In this document: positions 12,924 to 24,689 of the stretch, one piece after another
Numbering within the stretch: the stretch's first letter is position 1
How the letters are laid out: each line of letters opens with the position of its first letter
NCBI GenBank assembly: GCA_030144725.1
Contig: JASKMD010000014.1
Span: 3,768,101-3,832,100, forward strand
DNA: 64,000 nucleotides
Direction: 5' to 3'
Origin: Haematococcus lacustris
Taxonomy: Eukaryota; Chlorophyta; Chlorophyceae; Chlamydomonadales; Haematococcaceae
Position numbers and translations under genes: made by a program
The notes under the pieces: model-generated
Seen by the model: only the letters and a program-made list of their open reading frames with translations
Databases searched by the model: none
Told to the model about the DNA's origin: nothing

Positions 12924-13488
12924 TAGAACTGGGGCAGTGCGCACGCCAGCTACCTGCACGCCAGCTGCCCCCCCTCACTCTCCCCTTCCCTCCCCTTCCC
13001 ACCCCTTCCCACCCCCAACCACCCCTAACCACCCCCAACCACCCCTAACCACCCCCAACCACCCCTAACCACCCCTAAGCACCAGGGTTTACCTGCAGGG
13101 GCAGGCCTGAGGCCAGCATCCAGTTGAGCAGCAGCACCAGGCTGCTGGCCAGCTTGCTGTGGTGCGCCCCGCACAGCTCGTGGTGCAGCAGCAGGAACAG
13201 GCAGTACAGCGCACCGCACCGGGACAGACGCGCCGCAACGTCTGCAGGCCGGCACACAGCCCCCGCCCCACCGCCCCCGCTGCTGCTGCTGCCCCTGCTG
13301 CCGGGCAGGACCCTCCCACCCCCTGGGGCTGGCGGCCCCCCTGCCGGGCCAGCCAGCTGCAGCAAGGCCCTGATGCAGGCTGAGGGGCAGCAGTAGTCGC
13401 ACAGGGTGCAGGGCGCGTGGGGGGCATACAGGCAGGCGGAGCCGCGCACGCCCACCGCCTGCAGCCCCACCAGCTGCACCTGCACCAC

Positions 13489-13532
<44 letters not shown>

Positions 13533-16500
13533 CACCTCATCAGCCACCCCCTTGCCCATGGCCGTGGCCCCCCCTCCCCCCCTCCCTCACACTGTCCCAC
13601 CCCAAGCTGGCCTGGGACCCCCCCGCTCCACCAGCCCCCTCCTGCCAGCTTGCCCTGCCCCCCCGGCACCCCGGCCTCCAGCTCGCCCCCCCCGGCCCCC
13701 ACCCCACCCACCCTGCGCCTGCCCGGTGCGCCCGCTGCCTGCCCCGGGTGAGCAAAGGCTGAGTGCGGGGCGGGGCTGGCGGGGCTGCTGCCGCGCACTG
13801 CATGCTCGGCCAGCTGCTTGCGCACCGTCAGCAGGTGCAGCGCGTCACCACACTCCTGCACACATCACACACTCTCACACGCACTCACACACCCTCACAT
13901 AGCTACACTCTCCCACTCACTCACCCACTCAGGAGGGTGTGGGAGTCACCTTCTGGGCAGGTGCCCTCCCCTGTGCCCTGCACCCCACTCAAGCGGTACA
14001 CAGCCCCCCCTGCCCCCCCTGCCCCCCCTGCCCCCCCTGCCCCCCCTGCCCCCCCTGCCCCCCCTGCGCCCCCCTGCCCCCCTGCCCCTCCCCCCCCCCT
14101 CCTGGGCCACTGCCCCCTGCCCCCCTTGCCCCCCCTGACCTGCAGCAGCTCGACCAGGGCCTCCACCGCCCCCTCATCCACCAGCTGCTGCCGGAGGGGG
14201 GCGCTAGCGGCTAGGGTGCCAACCACCTCAACCGCCTGCCAGGCCAGCTGCAGCTCCGCCTCGCGCACCAGCTGCAGGGCAGTGAGGCGAGGGGCTGGCT
14301 GGTGTCAGAGGGCAGGAGGCAGGGCCAGGGCAGCAGGCAGCAGCTGGGGCAGCAGCCGGGGCACAGTGGAGCCAAGGCAGCAGCCCTGGCCCCACAGCAG
14401 CAGCAGGCGGCAGCAGAGGGGACCCCCAGGGGAAGGCGGCCAGGCGGCTGCACCAGGCCAGTGCACCTGCCGCCCCCCGCGCCGCACCCTGCCCCCACCC
14501 TCCTGCTGCTGCCCCCCCTGCTGCTGCCCCCCCCAGCCCCACCTGCAGCAGTGGTGGCAGCAGGCCTGCCTGCAGTGCAGCGGCCTGGCCCTGCTCCTGG
14601 TCAGCCAGCAGCGCCCTGAGGCAGGCCACGGCCTCCAGCTGCAGCCCCAGGGCCTCAGGGGGGGCGGGGCCAGGGCTCAGCACCGGCAGCAGCAGCCAGG
14701 ACACCAGGGCAGTCAGGGGCGGCAGGCCCAGCGGGGGCAGGGGGGAAGGGCGGCCCGCTCTCACACCCCGCCTGGCCGCCCGCCTGACCCCCTGCTGGCT
14801 GCCCTGCCCTGCTGCTCTGACCCTGGCCCTGCCCCTGCCCCTCCCAGGGGACCAGGCTCAGCAGCAGCTGGTGCAGGGCAGGGTCCAGGGCCCGCCCCGC
14901 CCCCCCCTCCCTCTGGCTGGCCAGCAGCACTGCCGCCAGGGCAGGCCAGGCACCGGCCTCCTGGCTGCCTGCCCCCCCCCTGTGGGTCCAGCTGCGTCAG
15001 TGCCTGGGGCTGCAGCGGCTGCTGGGTGGTCCCCCCCCGCCCCCTCAGCCTGGTCAGCGCCAGGCGGCCACAGAGGCCATCCCACTGGGGTCTCAGCCTG
15101 CCGCCGCTCCACTGTGCGGATCAGCAGGACCGCCAGCAGCCTCTCCCATGCACTCGCAAGCCGGCCATCAAGCAGCAGTGGGGGTGGGTAGGGCTGGGGG
15201 GGTCCCTGGTCTGGCTGTGGCTGTGGGACAGAGAGGGGCGGGGGGGCAGGAGGGGGGGCCAGGCCGCTTGTCCCCCCCTCCTGCACTGCCTGCACCACCA
15301 GCTGCAGCACCCCCTGCTGCACCAGCTGCTGCTTGGCCTCATCGTCCTGCAGCGCTGCCTCATGCAACAGTCTGCACCAGGCAGCGCGCAGCAGCAGCAG
15401 TCTGGGGGCAGCAGGCAGCAGGCAAGGAGGGTGAGGTGCAGGAGGGTGAATATGAGGAGGGTGAGGAGCAGGAAGAGGAGCAAAGCCATGGCAGCAGCCA
15501 GGGAGGGAAGAGAGCAAGAACCGCTGGGGGCTGCCCTGCCCCTGCCCCTGCCCCTGCCCCTGCCCCTGCCCCTGCCCCTGCCCCTGTGGGAACGCTGAGG
15601 GCTGCCCTGCCCCTCCTTCTGCCCCTGCCTCTGGCCGCACCTGATGATGAGGGCACTCAGGGGGGCCAGTTGCCGACAGCTCGGCTGGCAGGTCAGGTGC
15701 AGCAGCGGCACCAGGCAGGGCAGCAGCGTGGGCGGGGACCCCCCCCCCTCCCCCTCCCTGCTGCCCCCCCAGCGCCACCTCCGCCTGCATGAGTCCCAGC
15801 AGGCTCAGCAGCACGTCCTGCAGCCAGCCAGGTCAGTAGGGGGCAGCCATCAGGGGTGCAGGCGGAGGGGGGGTGGGCAGGGGGAGGTCAGGGCAGCAGG
15901 TGGGGGCTGGCTGTCCGTCATGCGCCCTTGCTGCCAGGTCAGGTCAGGCTGCGCACCTGAACCAGCACCAGGTCGCAGCCAGCTCTGGGGTCGTGCAGCA
16001 GCAGCGGCAGGGCCGGGAGGGCGCCATGCGTCAGCAGCTGTTCACAGTACACTGCAGCGGCAGGGGCTGGACAGGGACTCGGGCAGCTGGTGCGCGGATG
16101 GAGGCAGCGGGTCAGCGTCCGGTGTGGCGGCGGCACCCGCCCTGGTGGCCTTCCGCTGTGTGCAGCCCTTGCAGCCCTTCACAGCCTGGCCCTTGCTGCT
16201 GCGCCACTACCACCTGCTTTGCTCCTTGGACGTCCTATCCAGGGGGTTCATACCAGGGGGGTCACACCAGGGGGGTCACACCAGGGAGGTCACACCAAGG
16301 GGGTCATACCAGGGGGTCACACCTGGGAGCACCCACCTGGCCCACTGCCCACGTAGTGCCTGATGACCTGCAGCGCTGGGCGGCGCGTCCTGGCTGTCCC
16401 CCTGCGGCCAGGCTGCGGCCAGCAGCAGCAGCCCTACCCCAGGCCCACTCAACACGTGGCGCGCACACGCGGCTGCATCGGCCTGGGCCAACACCAGCAG

Positions 16501-16864
16501 CAGCCCGCAGGCCTCGCCCAGCAGCAGCGCGGAGCCGCCGGGGCCCGCCCCCGAGCACAGCACGGCGCGGAGCACGTCTGCGTGGGCAGGGCAGTTCAGG
16601 GGTAGGGTCAAGGGCGCGCAGGGGTAGGGCACAGCCCTGAGGCAGGAGGGGTCAGCGGGACAGGCAGGCTGGTGTGCTGACGGTGAGGTGGAGGCATCAG
16701 CTGGGTAGCACTCAGGGCGGCGGGGCACCTAGCAGGAGACGAGCAGCTCCGGCTCCTGCCAGTTGCACAGCCATGTCTGGCTTGCGCCGGCCCATGAAGG
16801 CAGCCAGGTGTAGCAGGTGGAGGAGCGCGCTCCAATTGCTGTGCGCCAGCTGCACCTCTGCCAT
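7380..16864 (-). CDS. large armadillo-repeat protein, about 21 exons
   Basis: Minus-strand exons, in transcript order (approximate unless flanked by clear GT-AG): 16864-16729, 16578-16370, 16056-15958, 15830-15640, 15412-15285, 15180-15060, 14895-14840, 14730-14543, 14271-14140, 13855-13712, 13479-13093, 12748-12616, 12162-12046, 11924-11802, 11418-11261, 11140-11020, 10934-10739, 10458-10273, 9366-8867, 8681-8457, 7882-7380. Most exons encode one armadillo-like unit, with signatures such as [23 protein letters not shown] and [21 protein letters not shown] chose the start ATG at 16862-16864 ([11 protein letters not shown]) because a good donor closes that exon. ARM repeats form a curved helical scaffold for partner binding; the partner and cell location cannot be read. 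Many introns are pure simple repeat. The span could hold two adjacent genes. Confidence 0.65.
9640..10036. repeat. (CCCCCT)n microsatellite, about 400 bp, intronic
   Basis: A nearly uninterrupted CCCCCT hexamer tract fills the intron between the exons at 10458-10273 and 9366-8867 of the ARM gene. It produces long artificial Pro/Ser/Leu or Gly/Glu/Arg reading frames that are not genes. Confidence 0.95.
12893..12921. repeat. (CAG)n microsatellite in ARM-gene intron
   Basis: A short pure trinucleotide tract in an intron. Confidence 0.85.
13000..13078. repeat. 14-bp minisatellite in ARM-gene intron
   Basis: Alternating CCCCAACCA and CCCCTAACCA units, about five copies, next to the splice donor at 13092. 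The sequence resembles degenerate telomeric repeat but has a different period. Confidence 0.8.
13490..13530. repeat. (CA)n dinucleotide microsatellite
   Basis: About 20 pure CA repeats directly upstream (in transcript sense) of the acceptor for the exon 13479-13093. Confidence 0.95.
13998..14075. repeat. (CCCCCCTG)n in ARM-gene intron
   Basis: About nine copies of a C-rich 8- to 9-bp unit. The same unit type recurs at 46755-47035 inside the MULE-like element. Confidence 0.85.
15538..15587. repeat. (CCCCTG)n in ARM-gene intron
   Basis: Eight perfect hexamer copies. Confidence 0.9.
16246..16326. repeat. GGGGTCACACCA-type minisatellite in ARM-gene intron
   Basis: About five imperfect copies of a 17- to 18-bp unit containing GGGGGTCACACCAG. 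Confidence 0.85.
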
Positions 16865-17395
16865 GCTGATCCATTGCACAGGGCCCTGCTAGGCAGGCAA
16901 GCTAGATAAGCTTTCACGGTCAATGCACGGCAACGCGCTATGCGCACACCTACTTGGGCATTCGACCCTGCGGCTATGTGCCTCACGCGCCGCTGCGAGA
17001 TGGGGGCGCGGCGCTTGGGGCTGCTTGGAAGGATCGGCAATCCCATCAATGCACGGGCATCGCGAACCATAATTGACGTAGCAAAACCTCATTTTTGTTT
17101 GGCATGAAGGCTGCACGGATAAAATCATGTCAACCCTGATTACTCCAAGCAGGGCACTGAGTCCTCTGGTATGTTCTACACGGCCCTATGCTGTGGTTGG
17201 TGTGGGCGGTTAGGGCATAAAACAACATCTTTCGATGTAGAAGAAGGAGAAGACTACTCCGGCAAAGCCGGCGTGCAGTTTGTTTAGGGAGGAGCTTCCG
17301 CCTGGGCCCATGCATGTCTAGTGAGCTTGTTTAGTAGTTTGGTGGCTTTGGTTTGTGTGCCCCACAATTGCAGAGCTGCCGCATGCACCACCTGC
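16865..17395. promoter_or_regulatory. intergenic region, likely promoter side of the ARM gene
   Basis: Upstream of the proposed ATG at 16864. Base composition drops clearly toward AT compared with the gene, as is usual for 5' regions. No convincing TATA box or known motif was seen. The assignment rests on position only. Confidence 0.3.
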
Positions 17396-17480
17396 TGCCA
17401 CCTCCAGGCTGACCACTGCCAGCCTGGAGCATCACGTCGTCAGCATACAGGAGGAGTAGGCAGCTGGCAGTTGGGTCCTG
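17396..17480 (-). pseudogene. reverse-transcriptase relic with YADD box
   Basis: The minus strand reads CLLLLYADDVML, the catalytic box C of non-LTR reverse transcriptases, at about 17425-17460. The frame is broken within a few codons on both sides. It resembles other non-LTR elements more than the 31-kb LINE, whose box reads FMYADDLTL, so it probably comes from a second family. Only this fragment is recognisable. Confidence 0.6.
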
Positions 17481-17544
17481 GGTGTCAGGGACCTGCAGCA
17501 GGCCAGGCGCAGCCCAGAGTACAGGCCCTCACCCTGCCACCCTG

Positions 17545-18735
17545 CTCTGCCAGGGTTGGCTCCCATCCCTAGCATGCAAGAGGCAACCTGCTGGCAACCA
17601 CAGCTGCGCTGCACCATCCTACGGCCCGACAGCTCAGGTGCACACATGCATGGCGGTGACATGGGCGTTGCTTTCAACCCTCAGCTATTTCTCGCTGATG
17701 AGGATAGTCAGTGTGGCCAGCCGCCGTGCTGCCAAGCCTTACCCGCTGCCCCGCAGTACAGCCAGGGCCCTGCAGCTATGTGCCTCACGCGCCTGGTCGC
17801 CTGGTCGCATGGGGCCTGGTCGCATGGGGCATAGCGCGAAGAAGACACTGCTGGACACACACCCAGGCTCTGCTGGTGTTACTCTCTCTGGGTGTGTGTG
17901 CCCCTGACCTGGCTCCATACAAGCTGCTGCTCCTCCTAGCCAGACAAGCAGCAGAGACTAATCCTGGCAAAGAAGAATCATGGCCGAGCAGCATGGTGAT
18001 GCAGTGCAGCTGTGCGAGGTCCAGGACTGGTGGCGTTGGGGGTCACTGCTGGAGGTGGGTGGGGTTGGCAACAGCATGAGCGCACACTACAGCACATGTG
18101 TTCTGCCACAGCCCCCCTAGCCGGAGTGGACATGTTGCTGCCTGTTCCCCAGTGCAGCAGCCAGCCCTCCTCTCGTGCTACACTCCACACATGGCGCCAG
18201 CACTGCTTGAGGCTGCTTTGCACTGCCCCTCACCAGCCCAGTGCTTGCCTGGTCCTCGCAGGCATGCTTGGCGCAAGGCGCCACCAATACTCTGGCTGCA
18301 GTGCAGGCGGGGGCTGCAAGGCGCGTTGTTGCTGCAGGGCTCACAGGACTAGGAGACATGCACGCAGCAGCGGCTGTGCGGCAGTCAACCCTGGGTCTCA
18401 GGACTTGGTCTGTGCCAGGCTGTAACGCAGCCGCCCCACCTGCCCCTGGGCCATCACTGCCGGTGACACACATCCCTGGCTGCAGGGCAAGCCCGGCTGA
18501 CCTCCTCGTAGGTGTGGCTGCAGCTAGGGGCAGAGCTGGTGCCCCCATTACTCGCCACTGCTGGTGCCCCCACTACTCGCCAGTGGCACACGGGGCATGG
18601 TGGCCGTCAGCAGTGCAGATGGCCAGATGTTTGTGCTGGATTGTGAGGAGGACGAGGCAGTGGGCAGTACTGCAGATGACGAACACACCCTGCAGACCCC
18701 AGCCCGCGATGCCGCAGGCACTTGCTCAGTCTGAG
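17545..18735 (+). other. possible gene fragments, unidentified
   Basis: Short open stretches occur in different plus-strand frames, the last at 18598-18735 (begins MVAVSSADGQMFVLDCEEDE and ends in TGA). The phrase with ADGQMFVLDC recalls a beta-propeller blade, but one blade-like string is not enough to identify a family. No splice model links the pieces convincingly. It may be an eroded gene. Confidence 0.2.
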
Positions 18736-18965
18736 CCTGCACCTGCTATCTGAATGCGAGCAGCGGGTACAGCCGGGCATAGTGACACGTACCGGCAAGA
18801 TTGAATGAGACACAATGGGTGGCGGCCCTTCCTCGTGACGGCACGCACACATAAGAGTGCACACAACTGAATCGAGAACAGCTGCAAGCCCAGTGGTGCC
18901 AGCTCTACCAGTGCTGGAACCAGAAGATCGGTGAATGTTGAGATACATAGATGGACGCCCCATAG

Positions 18966-19010
18966 GTGCACACAACTGAACCCTTAACCGCTGCATAGCC
19001 CATGATTTCG
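18966..19010. repeat. 45-bp dispersed repeat, copy 1
   Basis: A segment with the core GCATAGCCC, TGATTTCG and an upstream CACTGAACCC-like block recurs in the same orientation at 24835-24880. The two copies lie just outside the two ends of the hAT-like element. A shorter relative of the first part lies at 18850. Confidence 0.6.
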
Positions 19011-19027
19011 AATTTTCCCATCTATCA

Positions 19028-19107
19028 AATTTTCAGCCCGATCGGACAAGGTCGGTAGAACGCAGGGACAAACGCAGGGACTAAATTGTAGGAGTGAGGC
19101 CGAGGCC
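19028..19107. mobile_element. solo right end of the CACTCC-family transposon
   Basis: The 80 bp closely match the right end of the MITE at 35607-35752: CAAATTTTCAGCCCGATCGG, then AACGCAGGGA units, then a terminal AATTGTAGGAGTG. No matching left end (CACTCCTACAA) is visible upstream, so this is a truncated copy. Confidence 0.7.
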
Positions 19108-19912
19108 TGGTCGATGGGAAAGAGGCGAGGGCAGCGAAGGAGTTGCTGAGGGGGGTAGGTTTGGCCATGTCGGGCGCGGGACAGGACAGCACGGGAAACT
19201 GCTGGCGGCGCCGCAAATGCGGCTTGCGGCTTACGGCTTGCGGCTTGCGGTCAGGCTAGACAAGCAAGGGGAAAATTGGGTACCATGCTGTTCTCCACAC
19301 TCACAACACCATTTGCTACCGCGGTTGCACCGCTAGCTTCAGCGTGCTAGAAAAGTTAGCGGCGTTGAAGCGCAGGCCCGCAGGCTGAACATGGTTGTTT
19401 GGGCCTAAAGTTGTGTCCACGCAACAAGGTCGCTATAGGTAGCTACAGACATACATATTAAGTCTAAGGCCGGGGCCCGTCTCTCTCGCTAGCCAGGTCC
19501 GTTCAGTCGGTTGTACTGGGTAGCTCGGCTTCCTAGCTCCCGCAAAGCTGTGAATGTTAGTAATGCCCCGCAATCACAATCACCATCTCCGAACCCTCCT
19601 ATCTCATAACATGTGCGGTGGACTTTGCCTAAAAAGCTGTTTGCGGCTGGCCCGTCCGGCCCTCAACCATACATCATTACATCTAACCTCACATCATTAC
19701 ATTATTATAACATCCAACCTACACTTGTGTTCTCAGTTAAATGTCACTTGTGTTCTCTGTAACCGGTCACTTGTGTTGTGTGGCATTCACTGCATGCATG
19801 CTAGGGCTCTGGCACTTGCAAGGGCTAGGCTCAAGGTCAACACCGTATCCAAGAGGCTAATTAAGGCTGGGCAGGGCAGGGCTGGGCTCGGCAACAAAGG
19901 CAAGCTTTGTTG

Positions 19913-22900
19913 TCAGCGCATTCGCATAACGTTGTCGGGAGCATGGCGCTTCGAAGGGGTGAGTGCTGCCACTGTTGGGGCTTGCTGATGCTGCTGTTGC
20001 TGATGCTGTGAGATTGCTTCCAAGCACTGGATTCTACTCTTTGTACCCTTGGTGGCTAGGTTCAGTCGGACACAAAGCTGCTTGAGGTGATTCAGCATGA
20101 TGCCCTTCTGTGGCAAGGCTGGTAGGTGTGGCTGCTGACGATTGTACACCTGCCTAGCTGTGTCTTCAAGATGCTGCAGTTTGTTGGTGATGTCCGCCAG
20201 CCGTTGCTGTCGTGCTGTGTTTTGATCCCTTGCGCTTGCTGCTGAGCTGTACTCCTCCCTTGTGGGCAACTTCACCGGGAGGGTGATGCGTTGCATAGCC
20301 CGCAACACCTTGCGTGTCTGTGATGCCTGCTTGGCTGTGTGCAAAGGCTTAGACACTACACCACCCTGAGCACCAGCAGGGCTGGCTGCACCACCCTGAG
20401 CACCTAGAGGGCTGGCTGCAGCTCCCAGGGCACCCGCATGGCTGGCTGCACCACCCAGGGCACCCGCATGGCTGGCTGCACCACCCAGGGCACCCGCATG
20501 GCTGGCTGCAGCTCCCAGGGCATCCGCATGGCTGGCTGCACCACCCAGGGCACCCGCATGGCTGGCTGCACCACCCAGGGCACCCGCATGGCTGGCTGCA
20601 GCTCCCAGGGCATCCGCATGGCTGGCTGCACCACCCAGGGCATCATCTGACAGGTAGTCACTCAACCAGCTGTTGGTGTCCTCCACTGTCATCTTGATGC
20701 GTCCTGACACACCCTCCTCTTTCATGCGTGACACCATGTCATTATTGAGGGGCTTCAATGCTGTCTCGCTTGCTGCATTGGTGATGTGGACTGGCCTGAA
20801 GTAGCGGCTGAGTAGCTGTTCCAATGGTGCTGTGATTATGCCTGTTGCCTCCAGCTCCTGAGCAACACAATCAGGAGGTCAGGGCCATGTGGACTGTGGC
20901 GTTGCAAAAGCATGCTGTGCATGAACACCATGGTGTTGGCACCATACACAGTGTAGTGCCCTCAATGCCTCATACAACGATGCTTGTTACACACCTGCAG
21001 ATCAGCTTGGAGCTTGAAGAGCTGCAGAGGGTCGTCCTCCATGTCAAGGGCAGGTCCAGTGGCTGAGAGATACTGCAACACTCGGCTAGCTCCTCGCTGC
21101 CTGGCTGCTGGAGAAGGGTCACCAAGGGCGGCAGCCAGGTAGGGAAAGTCCCCCAAGAAGTGCATGCGCTTTGTGTAGTACTCTCCCAACACGCCCACCA
21201 ACTCCAAGACCAGCTCGTCTACCTGCTCTGCTGTCACTGGCTCCCCCACTGCACCCTGGCTGTCACCTGGTCCCCATACCAGCAGCCCAAGGAGTAGGCC
21301 TCCCTCAACACCATGCGGGGCTCAACTGTGGCTGCCAGCAGCACACACATGATGTGCTCATGGTGGGTGTGCCAGTGGCACATCCACCTGCTGCTGTTTG
21401 ATTGCGCCCACAACTGTTGCTCCTCAAGCACCGCACGGTTAAGAGCAGCCAGCACGGCGCATTGCACCATATGCACAGGCTTCAGCAGCTCAGCAAATAG
21501 GCACTGGTAGACCTTCTGCTGCCCTGCTATGCTGTCAGCTAGGCAGAGCGGCTGCAACACCTCCAGCATTGGCTGGTAGTACTCTAGGACCCACACAGCA
21601 ATGCGGCAGTAGGTGCCCCAGCGGGTGAGGCAGGCCTCCTCTACCTTCCGTGAGCCAGGTGGGGGGTGCTTGCGGAAGACCATGCTGACATGGTCTAGCA
21701 GCCAGCATAGGGCGCTGTTGTGACCCTGGCGCTGCATGTGTGCAGATTTGCCAAAGTGCACGCACAGGTGGCGCACCGCGTTATGCAGGATGTGCTCGTA
21801 GCAGTGCACCACGTAGATAGGGTGCTGCTGGTGGCCGGCGCTGATTGCTGCTGCTGACAAGAGCTTCACCACTCCACCTTGCTCTCCCACATTTGCATTT
21901 GCGCTGTCACACACGGCGAAGAGAATCCTGATCTTTGCTGACCAGTAGCCAGAGTTGCTGAGGCATGTGATCAAGGCTTGGCATTGGCTCTTGGCGTCAT
22001 GCTTAGGCAGGTCAACGCAGCCCACCACACAATGCATCGCTGTGTACACGCTCGCAGCTGCACCCCGGCTTGAGGTGGAGGAGGGGGGTCCAGCAGCCCG
22101 GGCTGCCGGGCCACCGGCTGTAGGAGTGGAGACCACAGAGGGGACAGTGTTGCTGGGAGGTGGTGGTGGTGCGGAGCGGTGGCCTGGCTGGACATAGTCC
22201 GACAAACGAAGTGGAGGCTTGACAGCTCTGGCCACACGAGACCTGGGTGCTGGGGGTAGGGGTGGGGATGAGGTAGGGGTGAAGGTAGCAGTAGGGTAGT
22301 CCTGGCTTAGGGTTGGGCTTGGAGGTGGTGGTAGGGGTGGAGGTGATGGCAGTGGAGCAAGGGCAGCAACGGGAAGGCGTTGGAGGCGAGTGAACTGTGT
22401 AAGCACCACCATGTGGTCACCCTTGCTGTCGAATGCAATAGCACCGACACCCACTTCTTCACATTGACCTACAATGAACACAAAAAACGTTTGGTCAGCT
22501 GGCAGCTTGACAGCATGAGATGCAATGTATGTCCTCAATGTATGTTATGCATGATTCATGGATCGATTGTAACTCACGGGCTTGGAGCTTGTTAACTGTC
22601 TCGACAATCTTGTCCATGGCTCGCTTGAGCGTCTTGCCGGAAGGCACTCTGTCAATCAGCTCCTGACCAGGCATGAGGTGTAGGCCAAGGGATGAGGTGA
22701 TGGCATGCTGCACCTTGTTGAAGGACAGCTGGCAGGCCACAAGCAATTGCAATGCTCGCAGCAGATAGGAGGTCTTGTACGCTGCTGTACCATGCGCAGC
22801 CACCTGTGTGTGGCATAGCTGTACGGTCTGATGCGGGCGGCTGCAGGCATGTTCACAGTTGCTGGCGGCAGCCGGGGGCTGCTCTTGCTCCTGTGCAATA

Positions 22901-23911
22901 GCTGTTTGGGCTGTTTGGGCTGCACGCAGCTCCTGTAAGGCCTGGTCTCTCCTTGCCACTCGCTTCATCAGATTACTACACTCTTTTTGCAACTGCTTGG
23001 AGTCTGCCATGCATGCCCTCAGCCGGACGCCCTTGTCCTCTGCGTCTGCCATGGCTGCCATGGTTGCTGCATCAGCAATGGCTACATGCTGGTGCAGCAG
23101 CTCTGTCTCCTCAAGCAAGGCTGCGTTCAGCTGTCGCTCCTGCTCCAGCAATGCTGCTGATGCATGGGCATCAGAGCTGGCATCTGCCGCTACAGCAGCG
23201 GCCTCTATAGACGAGGCCTCGGCTGCAACAGCACGGGCATCTGCAGCGCACACTGCCGCTGTAAGCCTCACCACTGACTGCTGCAGCTGCTCAGCACCCG
23301 AGGCGTGGTGAGCCAATCGAGCTTGGGCTACATTCAGTTGTTCCTGCACAATCAATGGGGGTGAAGGATAAAATGCAAGGTTGAAGGTTGGCTGGATGGC
23401 AGGAACGAGGCTAATTATGGCTGGCCGTACCTTCAATCGTGCCAGCTCATTTGCAGCAGAGACAACAATGATGTGGGCATGGATGTCAGCCCGCTGCAGA
23501 AGGTCATGGAGCTGCTTCTCCAACAGCTGCTGCTGCTGCTGCCAGTCCTGCTGCCGCTGCTGCCAGTCCTGGTGCTGCTGCTGCCAGTCCTGCTGCCGCT
23601 GCTGCCAGTCATGGTGCTGCTGCTGCCAGTCCTGTTGTTGCTGCTGCCAGTCTTGCTTCTCCCGTGCATTCTCTTCCTGCACCTCTTGTAGCCGTTGTTT
23701 GGTATCATTCAGCGTCTGAAGGCAACAATGCAACACCACATGCATCGGTATGGTGAAGGGCACATTGGCTGGACTGGGCTGGGCTGGGCTGCCTTGCCTG
23801 GGCTTGATTAGCGATGAAGCCAGCAGTGCGGGTCCATGGAGCACGACCAATGGCTATACGCTCAGCCATTACAGCGGACCCAGCAAGGCTTCGCTTCGAG
23901 CGATGGGGCAT
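19913..23911 (-). CDS. hAT-like transposase with coiled coil and C-terminal SAP-like motif
   Basis: Spliced minus-strand gene. Exons (approximate): 23911 onward (basic start MPHRSKRSLAGSAV), 23716-23431 (coiled coil with DWQQ repeats), 23345-22578 (alanine-rich coiled coil, then a conserved-looking LACQLSFNKVQH helix), 22467-21262, 21254-20998, 20860-19913. The 22467-21262 exon has the look of an RNase H-fold transposase core: CDSANANVG, VVHCYEHILHNAVRHL and EACLTRWGTY, spaced as in hAT-type transposases. The last exon has ten-residue GA-rich repeats (SHAGALGGAA) and then LKQLCVRLN followed by KGTKSRIQCLEAI, which fits a SAP DNA-binding helix pair. Reading frames are open, so the gene may be intact. 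Catalytic acidic residues were not assigned with certainty. Confidence 0.6.
20372..20645. repeat. 30-bp coding minisatellite in the transposase-like gene
   Basis: About nine copies of a 30-bp unit encode ten-residue repeats of the type SHAGALGGAA or SHADALGAAA. Two versions of the unit alternate in a higher-order pattern of about three. Confidence 0.9.
23525..23660. repeat. 21-bp coding minisatellite (DWQQ repeats)
   Basis: Six to seven copies of a 21-bp unit encode the heptad DWQQQQQ or DWQQRQQ in the coiled-coil exon. The heptad period suits a coiled coil. Confidence 0.85.
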
Positions 23912-24689
23912 AGCTTAATATGCTTCAATTGCGGCTGTCATCGACCGAAAGGTCCATCGCCGACTCCGACGGCAGGAGTAGCTTCATCGCTTTTGTTCTT
24001 CCTACATTGGGTTGCCGAAAAGGCCATCATTCGGGGCGAAAAGGCCCTGGCATGGGAAATCTGAGGCGAATTATGTTTATCCTGATTCAGTACCAGCGGA
24101 CATGTCATTCCGCTTGCAAAAGATGAAACATCTGTGGTAGGGCCCAATGTGGTTCCCCCGGTGTGCATTGCAAGGCGTTTGGCACGTTTGGCATACAGTT
24201 GATGCTTTTGGCAGTGTGTCCCACACTACCACTCGCCATTGACCGAACTGGTGCACGATGAGGTCGAGTCAGCGCCAGGGTGTGAGTTTGTGGTACAGCT
24301 AGCTGCTGAAGAAGTTTCAGGCCCAAAGCCTCACGGCGTACCCCCTCAACCCGGCCATGAGACAAGCCTCTAGCAAGCAGCATGTAGCACACACTGTAGA
24401 CACCCAGTAGGCACCTGGACATCGCCGAGGACATCACCGCAACAGCACACATACTTTAGGGCGCAAATAAGAGCGATAGAGCGCTCCTGGCGTTGTGTGC
24501 TGGTCGGGGCCCCCGAACATTGGACGGGGTCGCGGACCAGCCAATCAACATAGGCCTGTTCCTCTGAGCCGATGCTAACGTGCGCGGCGCTGCGTCAAGG
24601 CGTGCCAATCTTACATCGTGAAGCGGTGTAAAGAGTCAGTTAGGTCCGTCCGAAAAATGGCTTTTTTTTGCCTTGCTTGTCTAGCCTGA

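Larger units (their letters stand above)
19251..24689 (-). mobile_element. hAT-like DNA transposon, apparently complete
   Basis: The element is bounded by inverted copies of TCAGGCTAGACAAGCAAGG at 19251-19269 and 24671-24689. It sits inside a tandem heptamer CTTGCGG array, found on both sides (19222-19250 and 24690-24735). The target duplication therefore cannot be measured exactly: a CTTGCGG copy abuts each end, compatible with a 7- to 8-bp TSD. The only long gene inside is the spliced transposase-like gene at 19913-23911. The assignment to hAT rests on the CAGG-type end, the TSD size range and the gene. Confidence 0.65.

Noticed and set aside
19554..19988. Plus-strand 144-codon frame within the hAT-like element
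   Set aside because: Unremarkable composition and no domain. It lies in the 3' flank of the minus-strand transposase-like gene.
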